Positions 14,920 to 24,839 of a stretch of DNA of 42,859 nucleotides are shown piece by piece. Every line of letters starts with the position of its first letter. Positions within the stretch are counted from its first letter, which is position 1. The stretch is from Acidobacteriota bacterium (lineage in GTDB: Bacteria > Acidobacteriota > Terriglobia > Bryobacterales > Bryobacteraceae). The stretch covers positions 1-42,859 of the forward strand of contig QHXW01000207.1 in NCBI GenBank assembly GCA_003223115.1, given 5' to 3'. Position numbers and translations under genes: made by a program. Below the pieces are notes generated by a model that saw only the letters and a program-made list of their open reading frames with translations, searched no databases and had not been told where the DNA came from.

Positions 14920-17900
14920 ATGTCTCTGGCACACTTCGATCCCCTGGTCGCGGAGTGGTTCACGCGGCGTTTTTCCGCGCCCACCGAGCCCCAAATATTG
15001 GGCTGGCCGGAGATCCGCGCCGGCCATGATGTCCTGATTTCCGCTCCTACCGGCTCCGGCAAAACGCTCTCGGCCTTTCTGATTTGTCTCGACGGCCTGG
15101 TGCGTGCGGCTCGCGTGGGAGCACTGCCTGAAGAAACCGCGGCCGTTTACGTTTCTCCGCTCAAAGCCCTGAGCAACGATATCCGCAAGAATCTCGAAGT
15201 TCCGCTGGGTGAAATCGCCGCACTGGCGGCCGAGAAGGGCATCCTGCTTCCTCCTATCCGCACCGCCGTGCGTACTGGAGATACGCCGGCCTGGGAGCGC
15301 CAGCAGATGGGTAAACATCCGCCGCACATCCTGGTGACGACGCCTGAGTCGTTGTTCATCCTGCTCACCGCGGAAGGCTCGCGGCGCATGCTGCGCACTA
15401 CACGGACTGTCATCGTGGATGAGATTCATGCCATGGCCGACGATAAGCGCGGCTCGCATCTGGCGCTCTCACTGGCCCGCCTGGATGCGCTGGTGGAAGG
15501 TCCGAAACCCCAGCGCATCGGCCTTTCCGCCACCGTGCGGCCCATCGAGGAAGTCGCGCGGTTCCTGAGTGACGACGCGAAAATTGTCGATATCGGGCAT
15601 CGCCGCGCAATGGACATCGCAGTGGAGGTCCCGAAAGATGAGCTGGGCGCAGTGGCTACAAACGAAATGTGGGGCGAGATTTACGATCGCGTCGCTGACC
15701 TCATTCGTGCCAACCGCACCACCCTGGTATTTGTGAATACGCGGCGGCTGGCCGAACGCGTGTCGCATGCTCTGTCTGAGCGGCTGGGCGAAGGCGCCGT
15801 TTTGCCGCATCACGGAAGTTTGTCCCGCGCATTACGGTTCGAAGCGGAAGCGCGGCTGAAGAGCGGCGCGCTGCGGGCGGTGGTGGCCACGGCCTCGCTC
15901 GAACTCGGCATCGACATCGGTACGGTCGACTTGGTATGCCAGATCGGCTCGCCGCGGTCCATCGCAGTAGCTTTGCAGCGCATCGGCCGCTCAGGCCACT
16001 GGGTGGGAGCTAAACCCATGGGGCGGTTCTTCGTCACCACGCGGGACGAGCTCGTGGAATGTGCCGCGCTGGCGCGCGGCATTCGTGCAGGCGAGCTGGA
16101 TCGCACCGAGATTCCGCGCAATGCTCTGGATATTCTGGCGCAGCAGATCGTGGCCGCCACAGCCACACAGGACTGGCGCGAGGACGACCTCTATGCGCTG
16201 ATGCGTAGCACGTATTCCTACCGGGATCTTGCGCGCTCCGACTTCGATGCCGTGGTTAAAATGCTTTCCGACGGCATCACCACCCAGCGCGGCCGCAGCG
16301 GAACTTATCTGCACCGCGACGAAATCAACGGGAGAGTGCGCGCGCGCCGCGGTGCGCGATTAGCGGCCATCACCTCGGGCGGGGCAATTCCGGAAAACGC
16401 TAACTACCTGGTGGTGGCCGAACCGGAGGGAGCCGTCGTCGGCACTCTCGACGAAGACTTCGCGGTCGAAAGTCTGGCCGGCGATATCTTTCTGCTCGGC
16501 ACCACGTCGTGGCGTATCCGGCGCATCGAATCAGGGCGAGTGCGCGTGGAGGATGCGCACGGCGCCGCGCCTTCCATTCCATTCTGGAACGGTGAAGCGC
16601 CCGGGCGCACCACGGAACTCTCGCAGGAAGTTTCAAGCCTGAGAGAAGCGATCGCCGCGCGCGGATGCCCGGAAGCCATCGAATTTCTCGAGCGCGAGTG
16701 CTCGCTCGATCAACGCGGCGCTGAACAAGCGTACGAGTACGTCACCGTCGGCGGTTCTCTGCTGGGCGCCATGCCCACTCACTCGACCATCGTCGCTGAG
16801 CGCTTCTTCGATGAGGGCGGCGGCATGCAACTGGTGCTCCATGCGCCTTTCGGTGCGCGCATCAATCGCGCCTGGGGTCTGGCTCTGCGCAAGCGCTTCT
16901 GCCGTTCGTTCAACTTCGAGCTGCAGGCGGCGGCCACCGACAACGGCATTGTCATTTCACTCGCCGAGCAGCATTCGTTCCCGCTCGAAGTGGTCTTCGG
17001 CTTCTTGAACTCAGCCACGGTGGAAGACGTCCTCAGACAGGCCCTGCTTGCTGCGCCGATGTTCACTGCGCGCTGGCGATGGAACGCCACCCGCTCGCTC
17101 GCGATACTGCGGTTCCGGGGCGGCGCCAAGATTCCGGCTCCCATCCAGCGCATGCGCTCGGACGATCTGCTGGCTTCGGTGTTCCCCGATCAAGCAGCTT
17201 GCGGCGAAAATCTCACGGGCGAAATCCGCATTCCGGATCATCCGCTGGTGAACGAGACCATCTCCAATTGCCTGCATGAGGCTATGGATTTGGACGGACT
17301 GAAGCAACTACTCGCCGGAATTTCGAGCGGGACCATTCGTACCGTCGCCATTGAAACCGCCGAAGCATCGCCGTTTTCACACGAAATTCTCAACGCCAAT
17401 CCATACGCTTATCTGGACGATGCGCCGCTCGAGGAGCGCCGTGCACGCGCCGTTCAATTACGTCGCACTTTGCCGGACCTGGCGGACGGGATGGGGGCGC
17501 TCGACGTTGCGGCCATCGAGCAGGTGCGCAGCGAATCCTGGCCCGTAGTGCGCGACGCGGATGAACTGCACGATGCGCTGCTGACGCTGATCGCTCTGCC
17601 TCCGGTCCTGGAATGGCAGCGCTGGTTCGAAGAACTCGATGCGGCCGGACGCGTCAGGATCATTCAATTAGGCGAGGCGGTCTTCTGGACGGCGGCGGAG
17701 CGCGCAAGTTTGGCGCATTTGGCTTACTTCGGCGCCGGTGACGAACGGCAGGCGGCGGTAACCGAAATTCTGCGCGGCTGGCTGGAATCGACTGGTCCCG
17801 CGACCCTCACCGAACTGGCCGAGCGCCTGATGCTCCGGCGCGAGTTTGTCGATATCGGGCTCGCGAAGCTCGAATCCGAGGGCCAGATTCTGCGCGGCCG

Positions 17901-19032
17901 CTTTAGGCCCAATCAAGCTTCTGACGAAACCGAGTGGTGCAACCGGCGCTTGCTGGCTCGCATTCACCGCCTCACACTCGGACGATTGCGGCGCGAGATT
18001 GAACCCGTTTCGACAGCCGATTTCATGCGTTTCCTGTTTCGCTGGCAACACCTGGCGCCGGGCGCGCAATTGCACGGGGTCGATGGCACGCTGCAGATTC
18101 TTCGCCAGCTTCAGGGTTACGAAATTTCGGCGGCGGCTTGGGAATCGCAGATCCTGCCGCGTCGTATTGCGAGCTACACGCCCGAGTTGCTTGACCAACT
18201 TTGTCTTTCGGGCGAAGTCATGTGGGGCCGATTATCGCCGCATCCCGCTTTTGAGCGTGAAGAGCCTGGACGGGTGAGGCCAACGCGCGTGGCACCCATT
18301 ACCATCCTGCTGCGCGAGGATGCCGAATGGCTGCTGGCAGCAGCGGGTCCGGACAGCTCGCGCGGCGAAGAAGAATCTCTCTCGCACCCTGGCCGCGAAG
18401 TGCTGGAAGCTCTGAAGAAGCGCGGCGCGTCGTTCTTCGCAGAACTCGCCCGCTCGACCGGCCGCCTGCCGAGCGAAGTGGAGGACGCGCTTTGGGAGCT
18501 GGTGACTGCCGGGTTGGTAACTGCCGATGGATTTGAAAACCTGCGCTCGCTGGTGGATCCCAAACGCCGGCGCGGCGAAGGCAAGGGTCGCTCCGCACGG
18601 CCCCGGCATGCCGCCGGACGCTGGGCCTTGTTGCGGCCGGTGCCACAACAGCCGGCGGGTTCGAACGAGGCTTTTGCCAATCAACTGTTGCTACGTTGGG
18701 GTGTGGTGTTCCGCGAGTTGCTGGCGCGCGAAGCGCTGGCGCCGGTATGGCGCGATCTGCTGGTAATCCTGCGGCGCCTGGAAGCACGGGGCGAAATCCG
18801 CGGCGGACGGTTCGTTTCCGGATTAGTTGGAGAGCAATTTGCTCGGCCCGAAGCCGTCGAGCTGCTGCGCGCGGTGCGCCGGTCCGAAGAACGTTCCGAT
18901 CGGTTCACCGTTTCCACGGCCGATCCGCTGAATCTTTCCGGCATCCTTTTGCCCGGGCCTCGAGTCAGCGCGCTCGCGGGAGGCACGGTCCAGCTTACCG
19001 GCGCAAGCGAGCTCACCGCGGCCCTCGCCTGA
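14920..19032 (+). CDS. lhr: Lhr-type ATP-dependent helicase (DEAD/DEAH superfamily 2)
   Basis: A 1370-residue protein, close to full-length Lhr. The N-terminal helicase core has the Q-like region PTEPQILGW, Walker A APTGSGKT (K48), motif Ia YVSPLKALSND, Walker B VDEIHAM (D167), motif III LSAT, motif V ATASLELGIDIG and motif VI QRIGRSGHWVG. The Lhr winged-helix and beta-barrel modules follow. The long C-terminal region (about residue 850 onward) matches the extended Lhr C-terminal domain in length rather than the shorter Lhr-Core. Lhr proteins are 3'-5' translocases acting on DNA and RNA-DNA hybrids in repair. No partner nuclease gene is adjacent. Confidence 0.93.
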   Translation: MSLAHFDPLVAEWFTRRFSAPTEPQILGWPEIRAGHDVLISAPTGSGKTLSAFLICLDGLVRAARVGALPEETAAVYVSPLKALSNDIRKNLEVPLGEIAALAAEKGILLPPIRTAVRTGDTPAWERQQMGKHPPHILVTTPESLFILLTAEGSRRMLRTTRTVIVDEIHAMADDKRGSHLALSLARLDALVEGPKPQRIGLSATVRPIEEVARFLSDDAKIVDIGHRRAMDIAVEVPKDELGAVATNEMWGEIYDRVADLIRANRTTLVFVNTRRLAERVSHALSERLGEGAVLPHHGSLSRALRFEAEARLKSGALRAVVATASLELGIDIGTVDLVCQIGSPRSIAVALQRIGRSGHWVGAKPMGRFFVTTRDELVECAALARGIRAGELDRTEIPRNALDILAQQIVAATATQDWREDDLYALMRSTYSYRDLARSDFDAVVKMLSDGITTQRGRSGTYLHRDEINGRVRARRGARLAAITSGGAIPENANYLVVAEPEGAVVGTLDEDFAVESLAGDIFLLGTTSWRIRRIESGRVRVEDAHGAAPSIPFWNGEAPGRTTELSQEVSSLREAIAARGCPEAIEFLERECSLDQRGAEQAYEYVTVGGSLLGAMPTHSTIVAERFFDEGGGMQLVLHAPFGARINRAWGLALRKRFCRSFNFELQAAATDNGIVISLAEQHSFPLEVVFGFLNSATVEDVLRQALLAAPMFTARWRWNATRSLAILRFRGGAKIPAPIQRMRSDDLLASVFPDQAACGENLTGEIRIPDHPLVNETISNCLHEAMDLDGLKQLLAGISSGTIRTVAIETAEASPFSHEILNANPYAYLDDAPLEERRARAVQLRRTLPDLADGMGALDVAAIEQVRSESWPVVRDADELHDALLTLIALPPVLEWQRWFEELDAAGRVRIIQLGEAVFWTAAERASLAHLAYFGAGDERQAAVTEILRGWLESTGPATLTELAERLMLRREFVDIGLAKLESEGQILRGRFRPNQASDETEWCNRRLLARIHRLTLGRLRREIEPVSTADFMRFLFRWQHLAPGAQLHGVDGTLQILRQLQGYEISAAAWESQILPRRIASYTPELLDQLCLSGEVMWGRLSPHPAFEREEPGRVRPTRVAPITILLREDAEWLLAAAGPDSSRGEEESLSHPGREVLEALKKRGASFFAELARSTGRLPSEVEDALWELVTAGLVTADGFENLRSLVDPKRRRGEGKGRSARPRHAAGRWALLRPVPQQPAGSNEAFANQLLLRWGVVFRELLAREALAPVWRDLLVILRRLEARGEIRGGRFVSGLVGEQFARPEAVELLRAVRRSEERSDRFTVSTADPLNLSGILLPGPRVSALAGGTVQLTGASELTAALA

Positions 19033-19053
19033 GTGGTACCTTATACAGTCGTC

Positions 19054-20403
19054 ATGCGCATCATCCCTTCGCTGTTACTCTCTCTTTTATCGCTGAGCGC
19101 GGCCGATTACAAGGCCGGCGTCGGACGCATCATCATCACCCCCGATAAGCCGATCTACCTTTCCGGGTACGCCAATCGCGACCATGCTTCTGAGGGCGTG
19201 CTGCACGATCTCTGGGCTAAGGCTCTGGCCTTTGAAGATCGCAAAGGCGCGCGCGTGGTCATCGTCACTACGGATCTGATCGGCCTGCCGCGCAGCTTGA
19301 GCGACATTGTGGCCGCGCGCATCGAGAAGCAGTACGGCATCGAGCGTCCCCATCTGCTGCTCAATTCCTCGCACACGCACACCGGCCCGCTCATCCGCCG
19401 GAATCTCGAGATGTTGTTCGAATTGGGTCCCGAAGATCAACAGGTAGTCAACGAGTACGCCGAAAAACTGACCGACAATCTGGTGAACGTCGTAGGCGCT
19501 GCGCTGAAAGATCTGGAACCGGTTGATCTTTCGCTCGGCAACGGCCGCGCGACATTCGCCATTAACCGGCGCGAGAACACTGCGAGCGGCGTCAAAATCG
19601 GTGAAAATCCGAAAGGCCCCACCGATCCCGATGTCCCGGTCTTGAAGGTGACCTCGCAGGATGGCAAGCTGCTAGCGGTGCTGTTTGGCTACGCCTGCCA
19701 CAATACGACGCTCACGGGCCAGTTCTACAGGGTCAGCGGCGACTACGCCGGTTTCGCGCAGGCCGACTTTGAGAAGGCGCATCCCGGCGCCACCGCGATG
19801 TTCATGATGCTCTGCGGCGCCGATCAAAATCCTTACCCGCGAAGCAAGCTGGAGCTGGCCGAACAGCACGGTGAGTCACTAGCGAAGGAAGTGGACCGCG
19901 TGCTGAATGAAAAACTCGCGCGCGTGCATGGGCCGATTCATGCGACGTTCCGGATCGTCGAGCTGGGCTTCGCTCCCGAGTCCCGCGAAACTTATGAAGC
20001 GCGCCTGAAAGAATCAAACGTGTGGCGCGTGCGTCATGCCAAAGCCATGCTGCGCATGTATGACAACCCCAGCTTCATGCGCCGCTATCCGTACCCGGTG
20101 CAGGCCTTCCAGTTCGGCAAAGACCTGACGGTGGTCGCTTTGGGCGGTGAAGTCGTGGTCGATTACGTCTTGCGCATCAAGCGCGAATTCGGCTCAAAAG
20201 GCATCATCGTGGCCGGCTATTCGAACGACGTGATGTCGTATATTCCGTCGCTGCGCGTGCTGAAAGAAGGCGGCTACGAGGCCAACGACAGCATGATCTA
20301 TTACGGCCTGCCGGGCCCCTACGATGATCAGGTTGAGGACCAAGTCATCACCACTGTGCAACAGGTGCTGAAGCGTGTGGGCCGGAAGCCGCAAAGGCCA
20401 TAG
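19054..20403 (+). CDS. Secreted neutral/alkaline ceramidase-like hydrolase (N-terminal domain family)
   Basis: A 449-residue protein with a signal peptide (MRIIPSLLLSLLSLSAADY) and the neutral/alkaline non-lysosomal ceramidase N-terminal domain: AGVGRIIITPDKPIYLSGYA, then LLLNSSHTHTGP with metal-binding histidines, VLFGYACHNTTL, and GDYAGFAQADFEK. It has only the catalytic-type domain and lacks the C-terminal Ig-like domain of ~650-residue ceramidases, as is common in environmental bacteria. The substrate is therefore uncertain (ceramide or another N-acyl compound). The ATG at 19054 is preferred over a GTG at 19033 because it places the signal peptide at the N-terminus; the gene follows lhr by 21 nt. 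Confidence 0.85.
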   Translation: MRIIPSLLLSLLSLSAADYKAGVGRIIITPDKPIYLSGYANRDHASEGVLHDLWAKALAFEDRKGARVVIVTTDLIGLPRSLSDIVAARIEKQYGIERPHLLLNSSHTHTGPLIRRNLEMLFELGPEDQQVVNEYAEKLTDNLVNVVGAALKDLEPVDLSLGNGRATFAINRRENTASGVKIGENPKGPTDPDVPVLKVTSQDGKLLAVLFGYACHNTTLTGQFYRVSGDYAGFAQADFEKAHPGATAMFMMLCGADQNPYPRSKLELAEQHGESLAKEVDRVLNEKLARVHGPIHATFRIVELGFAPESRETYEARLKESNVWRVRHAKAMLRMYDNPSFMRRYPYPVQAFQFGKDLTVVALGGEVVVDYVLRIKREFGSKGIIVAGYSNDVMSYIPSLRVLKEGGYEANDSMIYYGLPGPYDDQVEDQVITTVQQVLKRVGRKPQRP

Positions 20404-20483
20404 CGCGCAGCACACCGCGGGATTTCAATTTCTGAGAACCTCAGGCTCCGCTCCACACTTACCTTCCAAGCGTGCAACAGAAT

Positions 20484-20996
20484 ATGACCATGAGCGTAGA
20501 CACGCTGGTGTCGGTTGACGAATATCTTCACACCTGCTTTCCGGATGGAGACCGCGTGTACGTCGATGGTCGAATCGTGGAGCGGAACTTGGGCGAGGTC
20601 GACCACAGCGACGTGCAGAGCGGAATTCTGCATGATCTGCGAACTCATTACCGAAAACGCATATGCGCCGGTGTTGAAGTTCGCGTGCAGGTAAGGAAGA
20701 CCAGGTTTAGGATTCCCGACGTCACCGTGATGGCCGGCTCGAAACCTACCGAACCGATCATTCGTAAGCCTCCGCTGGTGGCGGTGGAGGTGCTTTTTGC
20801 CGAAGACCGAGCGCGCGATCTACAGGAAAAGATCGATGATTACCTCGGCTTCGGCGTGAAATATGTCTGGGTAGCGAATCCCTATACCCGCCGCGCTTAC
20901 GTTCATACCTCGACTGGCAGTCGCGAGGCTAAGGATGGCGTGTTGCACGCGGATAGGGCAAAAATCGACGTTCCGCTTTCCGAAATTTTCAGCTAG
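20484..20996 (+). CDS. Uma2-family (DUF820) putative restriction-endonuclease-fold protein
   Basis: A 170-residue Uma2/DUF820 protein. The PD-(D/E)xK-type core is visible: FRIPDVTVMAG (D79), then LVAVEVLFAEDRARDLQEKI (E102, K116) and DDYLGFGVKYVWVANP. The family is widespread in Cyanobacteria, Chloroflexi and Acidobacteriota, has an endonuclease-like fold and no firmly established role. A GTG at 20472 could extend the N-terminus by four residues; the ATG at 20484 (or 20490) fits the usual start better. It stands alone between two hydrolase genes. Confidence 0.88.
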   Translation: MTMSVDTLVSVDEYLHTCFPDGDRVYVDGRIVERNLGEVDHSDVQSGILHDLRTHYRKRICAGVEVRVQVRKTRFRIPDVTVMAGSKPTEPIIRKPPLVAVEVLFAEDRARDLQEKIDDYLGFGVKYVWVANPYTRRAYVHTSTGSREAKDGVLHADRAKIDVPLSEIFS

Positions 20997-21044
20997 ACGC
21001 CCGGACTCCGGCGATCGTTTCCCACTCGCAGTATCCTAGAAACT

Positions 21045-23435
21045 ATGCGGCTGCTTCTGGTCTTGCTGTGCGCTGGTCTGTGCTATGGGGCCGTGGACGC
21101 GTTCGAACTCGCGCGCAGCATTCGCGACACCAGCCTCGATCCGGCGGCTTGCTACCGCGTGCACGACGTTCAGCTCAACAAAGACGACATTCACCTGTAT
21201 TTCACCGACGGCTACCTCATTTTTGGCAAAGCGGTTGGCGATCGCCCCACCACCGCGGTATTCACAGTAGAAACCGAAGGCGGCGATGCCGAAGTCCTGC
21301 TCATGCCGCCCTCTCGCGCCGAGCGGCGGTCGCTGGTTTCCTATGCCAGCACTCCGAATCTCGAGGAACATTTCAAGGCAACGGTTCTGGTTTTCGGAGA
21401 TGGCACCTACGAACAACTCATGAAGCAGATCAAGGCCAACCCGTTCAACCATGCCTCGCCTGAAATGGGCGCAGCCCTGGCCGACGAGTGGACATCGGTG
21501 GTGCGGAATCTGTCGGCCAGCTTTGAGGCGCGCCTGATGCTCGATCTGCTTTCGCCCAACTACCGGCAGACCGGTTGTTTTTTCGCGACCGTCAGCGGCA
21601 AAGAACTCGGCAACTTCGATGTAATTTATGAGCCGCTCAACCCCGAACAAATCACCGTGGGCCAGGTGAACTCGCGCAACGAGCACGCCTTTTTTGACAT
21701 CTGGACCAGTTTCACGGCGGCGCCTTTTCGCAGCGGCGTACGCAAGCCCGTGACGCCGGATTTCAGTTTGAAGGACTACAGGATCGAGGCGACGCTTCAG
21801 CCCGATCTCTTGTTGCGAGTGACCACCAAAGTGAAAGTCACAACCAGCCGGCCTGGCGAGCGCGGGATACCGTTCGATATTTCGAGTCGCATGAACGTGA
21901 CGTCGGCCACGATTGAGGGCGAGCGCGCGGAGGTCCTGCAGCCGGAATCGTTGCGCTCGAATTTGATTCGCAACGATGGAAACAACCTGTTCCTGGTTGT
22001 GGCGCGGCGTACGCTCGAGCCCGGACGCGAATATGAGCTTGAATTCCATCACGAAGGCGCCGTAGTCGCCGACGCCGGTAATCAGGTCTACTATGTGGGC
22101 CCACGCGGCACCTGGTATCCCAACTTCGCCATGCAGTTCGCGAGTTACGACCTCATTTTCCGGTATCCCAAGGACCTCGATCTGGTTACGCCCGGCGACA
22201 TTGTCGAGGACAAAACCGACGGCGAGTGGCGCACTACCCGGCGTGTCACTACCGTGCCCATTCGTCTTGCCGGCTTCAATCTCGGCGTTTATGAGCGTGC
22301 CCGCGTCTCACACAGCGGCTACACAGTGGAAGTATGCGCGAACCGGAGTGTGGAAAACGCGTTGAAGCCCTCATCGGCGCTGCCTGTGGTCGTGCCGGCA
22401 AGTCCCCGGCTCAGCAGACGCCCAACCCAGGTGGTGAACCCGCCGCCGCCCCGCGTCCCCAATCCTCTGGCCCGGCTGCAGGAACTTGCCAATGAAATGA
22501 AATCGGCGCTCGAGTTCCTGTCGGCGCGGTTCGGACCTCCGGCGCTAAAAACCATCGAGGTCTCGCCCATTCCCGGCGCCTTCGGCCAAGGCTTTCCCGG
22601 CCTGCTTTATTTATCGACGTACACGTACCTGCGCCGCGGTGACCCGGCCTTCGCACGGTTCAGTCCCGGTCAGGAAAGTTTTTTCCTGGACCTGCTGCAA
22701 GCGCACGAACTGGCGCACCAGTGGTGGGGCAACGTGGTCACGTCTGCCGGTTACCACGACGAGTGGCTGATGGAAGCGCTGGCAAACTACTCGGCTCTGT
22801 TGTATCTGGAAAACCGGGATGGCCGTAAGGCGCTGGATGCGGCTCTCGAGCGTTATCGCAATCAACTGCTGGCCAAGAATGAGAATAACCAGACCGCCGA
22901 ATCCGCCGGGCCCATCATCTTCGGCCAGCGGCTGGAAAGTTCTCAGACGCCAACGTCCTGGAACAGCATTACCTACGGGAAAGGTTCCTGGATCCTGCAC
23001 ATGTTGCGCTCGCTCATGGGAGATGAGCGCTTCATTCGGATGCTGGCGGAACTGCGGAATCGCTACGAATGGAAGACCATCAACACGGAACAGTTCAGGC
23101 AACTGGCTGCCGAGTTCCTGCCGCCCAAGTCACCTGATCCGAAACTGGAGAACTTCTTTGAACAGTGGGTTTATGGAACAGGGATTCCAAACCTGAAATT
23201 GAGCTACTCCATACACGGCAAGCCGCCTGCCTTGAAACTCGACGGAACGCTTTCACAAACCGAGGTGGAACCCGAGTTCAGCGCACAAGTGCCCGTCGAC
23301 ATCCAGTACACCCACGGAAAAACCACCACCTGGGTGCGCTCTTCCAGTTCTCCCGTGGAGTTCACGCTTCCACTTGAGCAAGCCCCGCTCAAAGTGAGCC
23401 TCGATTGCTCGAGCGTATTAGCGGTGCACAAATAG
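21045..23435 (+). CDS. Secreted M1-family metallopeptidase (aminopeptidase N-like)
   Basis: A 796-residue protein with a signal peptide (MRLLLVLLCAGLCYGAVDA). The gluzincin active site is clear: AHELAHQWWGN gives H554-E555-x-x-H558, and the third zinc ligand is E577 in EWLMEALANYS, at the canonical HEXXH-x18-E distance. The exopeptidase GxMEN motif that binds the substrate amino terminus is replaced by a GAFGQGFPG-type sequence, so it may not be a standard aminopeptidase. A large N-terminal beta region precedes the catalytic domain, and there is a short C-terminal beta domain. It probably acts in the periplasm on peptides. Confidence 0.88.
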   Translation: MRLLLVLLCAGLCYGAVDAFELARSIRDTSLDPAACYRVHDVQLNKDDIHLYFTDGYLIFGKAVGDRPTTAVFTVETEGGDAEVLLMPPSRAERRSLVSYASTPNLEEHFKATVLVFGDGTYEQLMKQIKANPFNHASPEMGAALADEWTSVVRNLSASFEARLMLDLLSPNYRQTGCFFATVSGKELGNFDVIYEPLNPEQITVGQVNSRNEHAFFDIWTSFTAAPFRSGVRKPVTPDFSLKDYRIEATLQPDLLLRVTTKVKVTTSRPGERGIPFDISSRMNVTSATIEGERAEVLQPESLRSNLIRNDGNNLFLVVARRTLEPGREYELEFHHEGAVVADAGNQVYYVGPRGTWYPNFAMQFASYDLIFRYPKDLDLVTPGDIVEDKTDGEWRTTRRVTTVPIRLAGFNLGVYERARVSHSGYTVEVCANRSVENALKPSSALPVVVPASPRLSRRPTQVVNPPPPRVPNPLARLQELANEMKSALEFLSARFGPPALKTIEVSPIPGAFGQGFPGLLYLSTYTYLRRGDPAFARFSPGQESFFLDLLQAHELAHQWWGNVVTSAGYHDEWLMEALANYSALLYLENRDGRKALDAALERYRNQLLAKNENNQTAESAGPIIFGQRLESSQTPTSWNSITYGKGSWILHMLRSLMGDERFIRMLAELRNRYEWKTINTEQFRQLAAEFLPPKSPDPKLENFFEQWVYGTGIPNLKLSYSIHGKPPALKLDGTLSQTEVEPEFSAQVPVDIQYTHGKTTTWVRSSSSPVEFTLPLEQAPLKVSLDCSSVLAVHK

Positions 23436-23473
23436 CGCTCCGCGGAAAATCAGACGCCACCTCTAGCAGACGT

Positions 23474-24712
23474 TCACGCCTTCACGCCATAACACGTCAG
23501 CATGCCCTGATTGCGCAGATAGAGTTGCCCGCCGCAGACCACGGGATGCGCCCAGCTCGGCCGGCCCTGATCCGGAATGGAGAACCTGCCTTTTTCGCGA
23601 TACGCTTCGGGAGTCGCTTCGGCCAGACCGGCGACGTTATCCTCACTCAGCAGATAGAGATGCCCCTCGGCAAAAATCAGCGACCCTTTACCGACGCTGC
23701 GGTCCTTCCAGGCCACGCGGCCCGTGCCGAATTCCAGGCAAGTCAAAATTGAATTGGAAAAGCCATAGAGGTAGCCGTTGTACAGAATCACGCCGCCATG
23801 ATGGTTCTGCATCTCGCGGCTGAAGTAGATTTCCTGCGCGTCGACAGCGTCTTTCTGCGCATTCAATCCCAGAAGCGCGCATCCGGTCCCATAGGCCGAA
23901 GTGTAAAAAACTTTGTTGTCGTGATAGACCGGTGTCGCGACATTCGCGGTCCGGTTGGCCACGCGTTCGTATCTCCACATGAGCTTTCCGTCGGCGGCGC
24001 GCACACCCACGCCCGCCCTCGCGGTCAGATTCATGATGACCTTGATGCCCCCGACATCGGCGGCAATGCAGGATGAGTAGCCGGCAGAATCGCTCAATTC
24101 CTGGCTGGTCCAGACCGTGCGGCCCGATGCCTTGTCCAGGGCCACGATACAGGCGTTCGATCCTCCCGGTGTCACGATCAGTTGGTCGCCGTTGATGAGG
24201 GGGGATTCGCTCAGCAGCCAGTGCGGGTTGCCGCCGTGGAACTCCTGCAGGATGTTCCGCCGCCAAATTTTGGAGCCATCCTTCGCCACGAGACACGCGA
24301 GTTCCCCGTTCTCGGCCAGCACATAGAGCCGATCACCGTCCAGGGTGGGCGTGCCGCGAGGTCCGCTTCCGCGGTCCTGTTCCATGCTTGCTGCCAACAC
24401 CGTGGTCCAGACGGTTTTGCCGCCGCGGCGGTCGAGCGAGAACACAACGCTATTCGCTCGCTCGACGCCCTGCACGTACACGCGATCCCCTTTGATGGCC
24501 AGCGACCCGTAGCCCTCGCCCAGGGTGGAGATGGACCACAAGACGCGCGGCCCGCCGGAAGGCCACTCCTTCAACAGGCCGGTTTCCTTGGAAATTCCGT
24601 TGCGGTCAGGCCCTTGCCATTGCGGCCACTCTGCTTGATCCTCAAACGCTGAGACATTGCCGTGACGCAAAACCGGCGCAAGCAACAGCGGCAGGAACTG
24701 TCTTCGCCTCAT
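23474..24712 (-). CDS. Exported PQQ-like beta-propeller repeat protein
   Basis: A 412-residue protein with a signal-like N-terminus (MRRRQFLPLLLAPVLRHGNV; a twin-Arg is present but no strict Tat motif) and repeated beta-propeller blades of the PQQ/BamB type: WPQWQGPDRNGISKETGLL, VVFSLDRRGGKTVWTTVL, CLVAKDGSKIWRRN, CIVALDKASGRTVWTSQE, RAADGKLMWRYERV. PQQ ligands cannot be confirmed; many such proteins bind no cofactor. The ATG at 24712 has a strong Shine-Dalgarno (AGGAGGT, ~6 nt upstream), which rules against an in-frame start 75 codons earlier. It lies downstream of the oxidase operon on the same strand, after a 127-nt gap. Confidence 0.85.
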   Translation of the reverse strand: MRRRQFLPLLLAPVLRHGNVSAFEDQAEWPQWQGPDRNGISKETGLLKEWPSGGPRVLWSISTLGEGYGSLAIKGDRVYVQGVERANSVVFSLDRRGGKTVWTTVLAASMEQDRGSGPRGTPTLDGDRLYVLAENGELACLVAKDGSKIWRRNILQEFHGGNPHWLLSESPLINGDQLIVTPGGSNACIVALDKASGRTVWTSQELSDSAGYSSCIAADVGGIKVIMNLTARAGVGVRAADGKLMWRYERVANRTANVATPVYHDNKVFYTSAYGTGCALLGLNAQKDAVDAQEIYFSREMQNHHGGVILYNGYLYGFSNSILTCLEFGTGRVAWKDRSVGKGSLIFAEGHLYLLSEDNVAGLAEATPEAYREKGRFSIPDQGRPSWAHPVVCGGQLYLRNQGMLTCYGVKA

Positions 24713-24839
24713 GGCCGAACCTCCTGGGTTGAACCTGAATGCCGGTATGCGAGCAGACAGATGCTGATTATTGTACTGGTTCTTCGACGAGGTTCGACGG
24801 GGGGCGTCAATCCAGGTCCGGTGCGCCTGACAAACGCGA

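Noticed and set aside
21036-22052. A 338-codon minus-strand open frame
   Set aside because: Antisense to the M1 peptidase, which has a signal peptide and zinc site.
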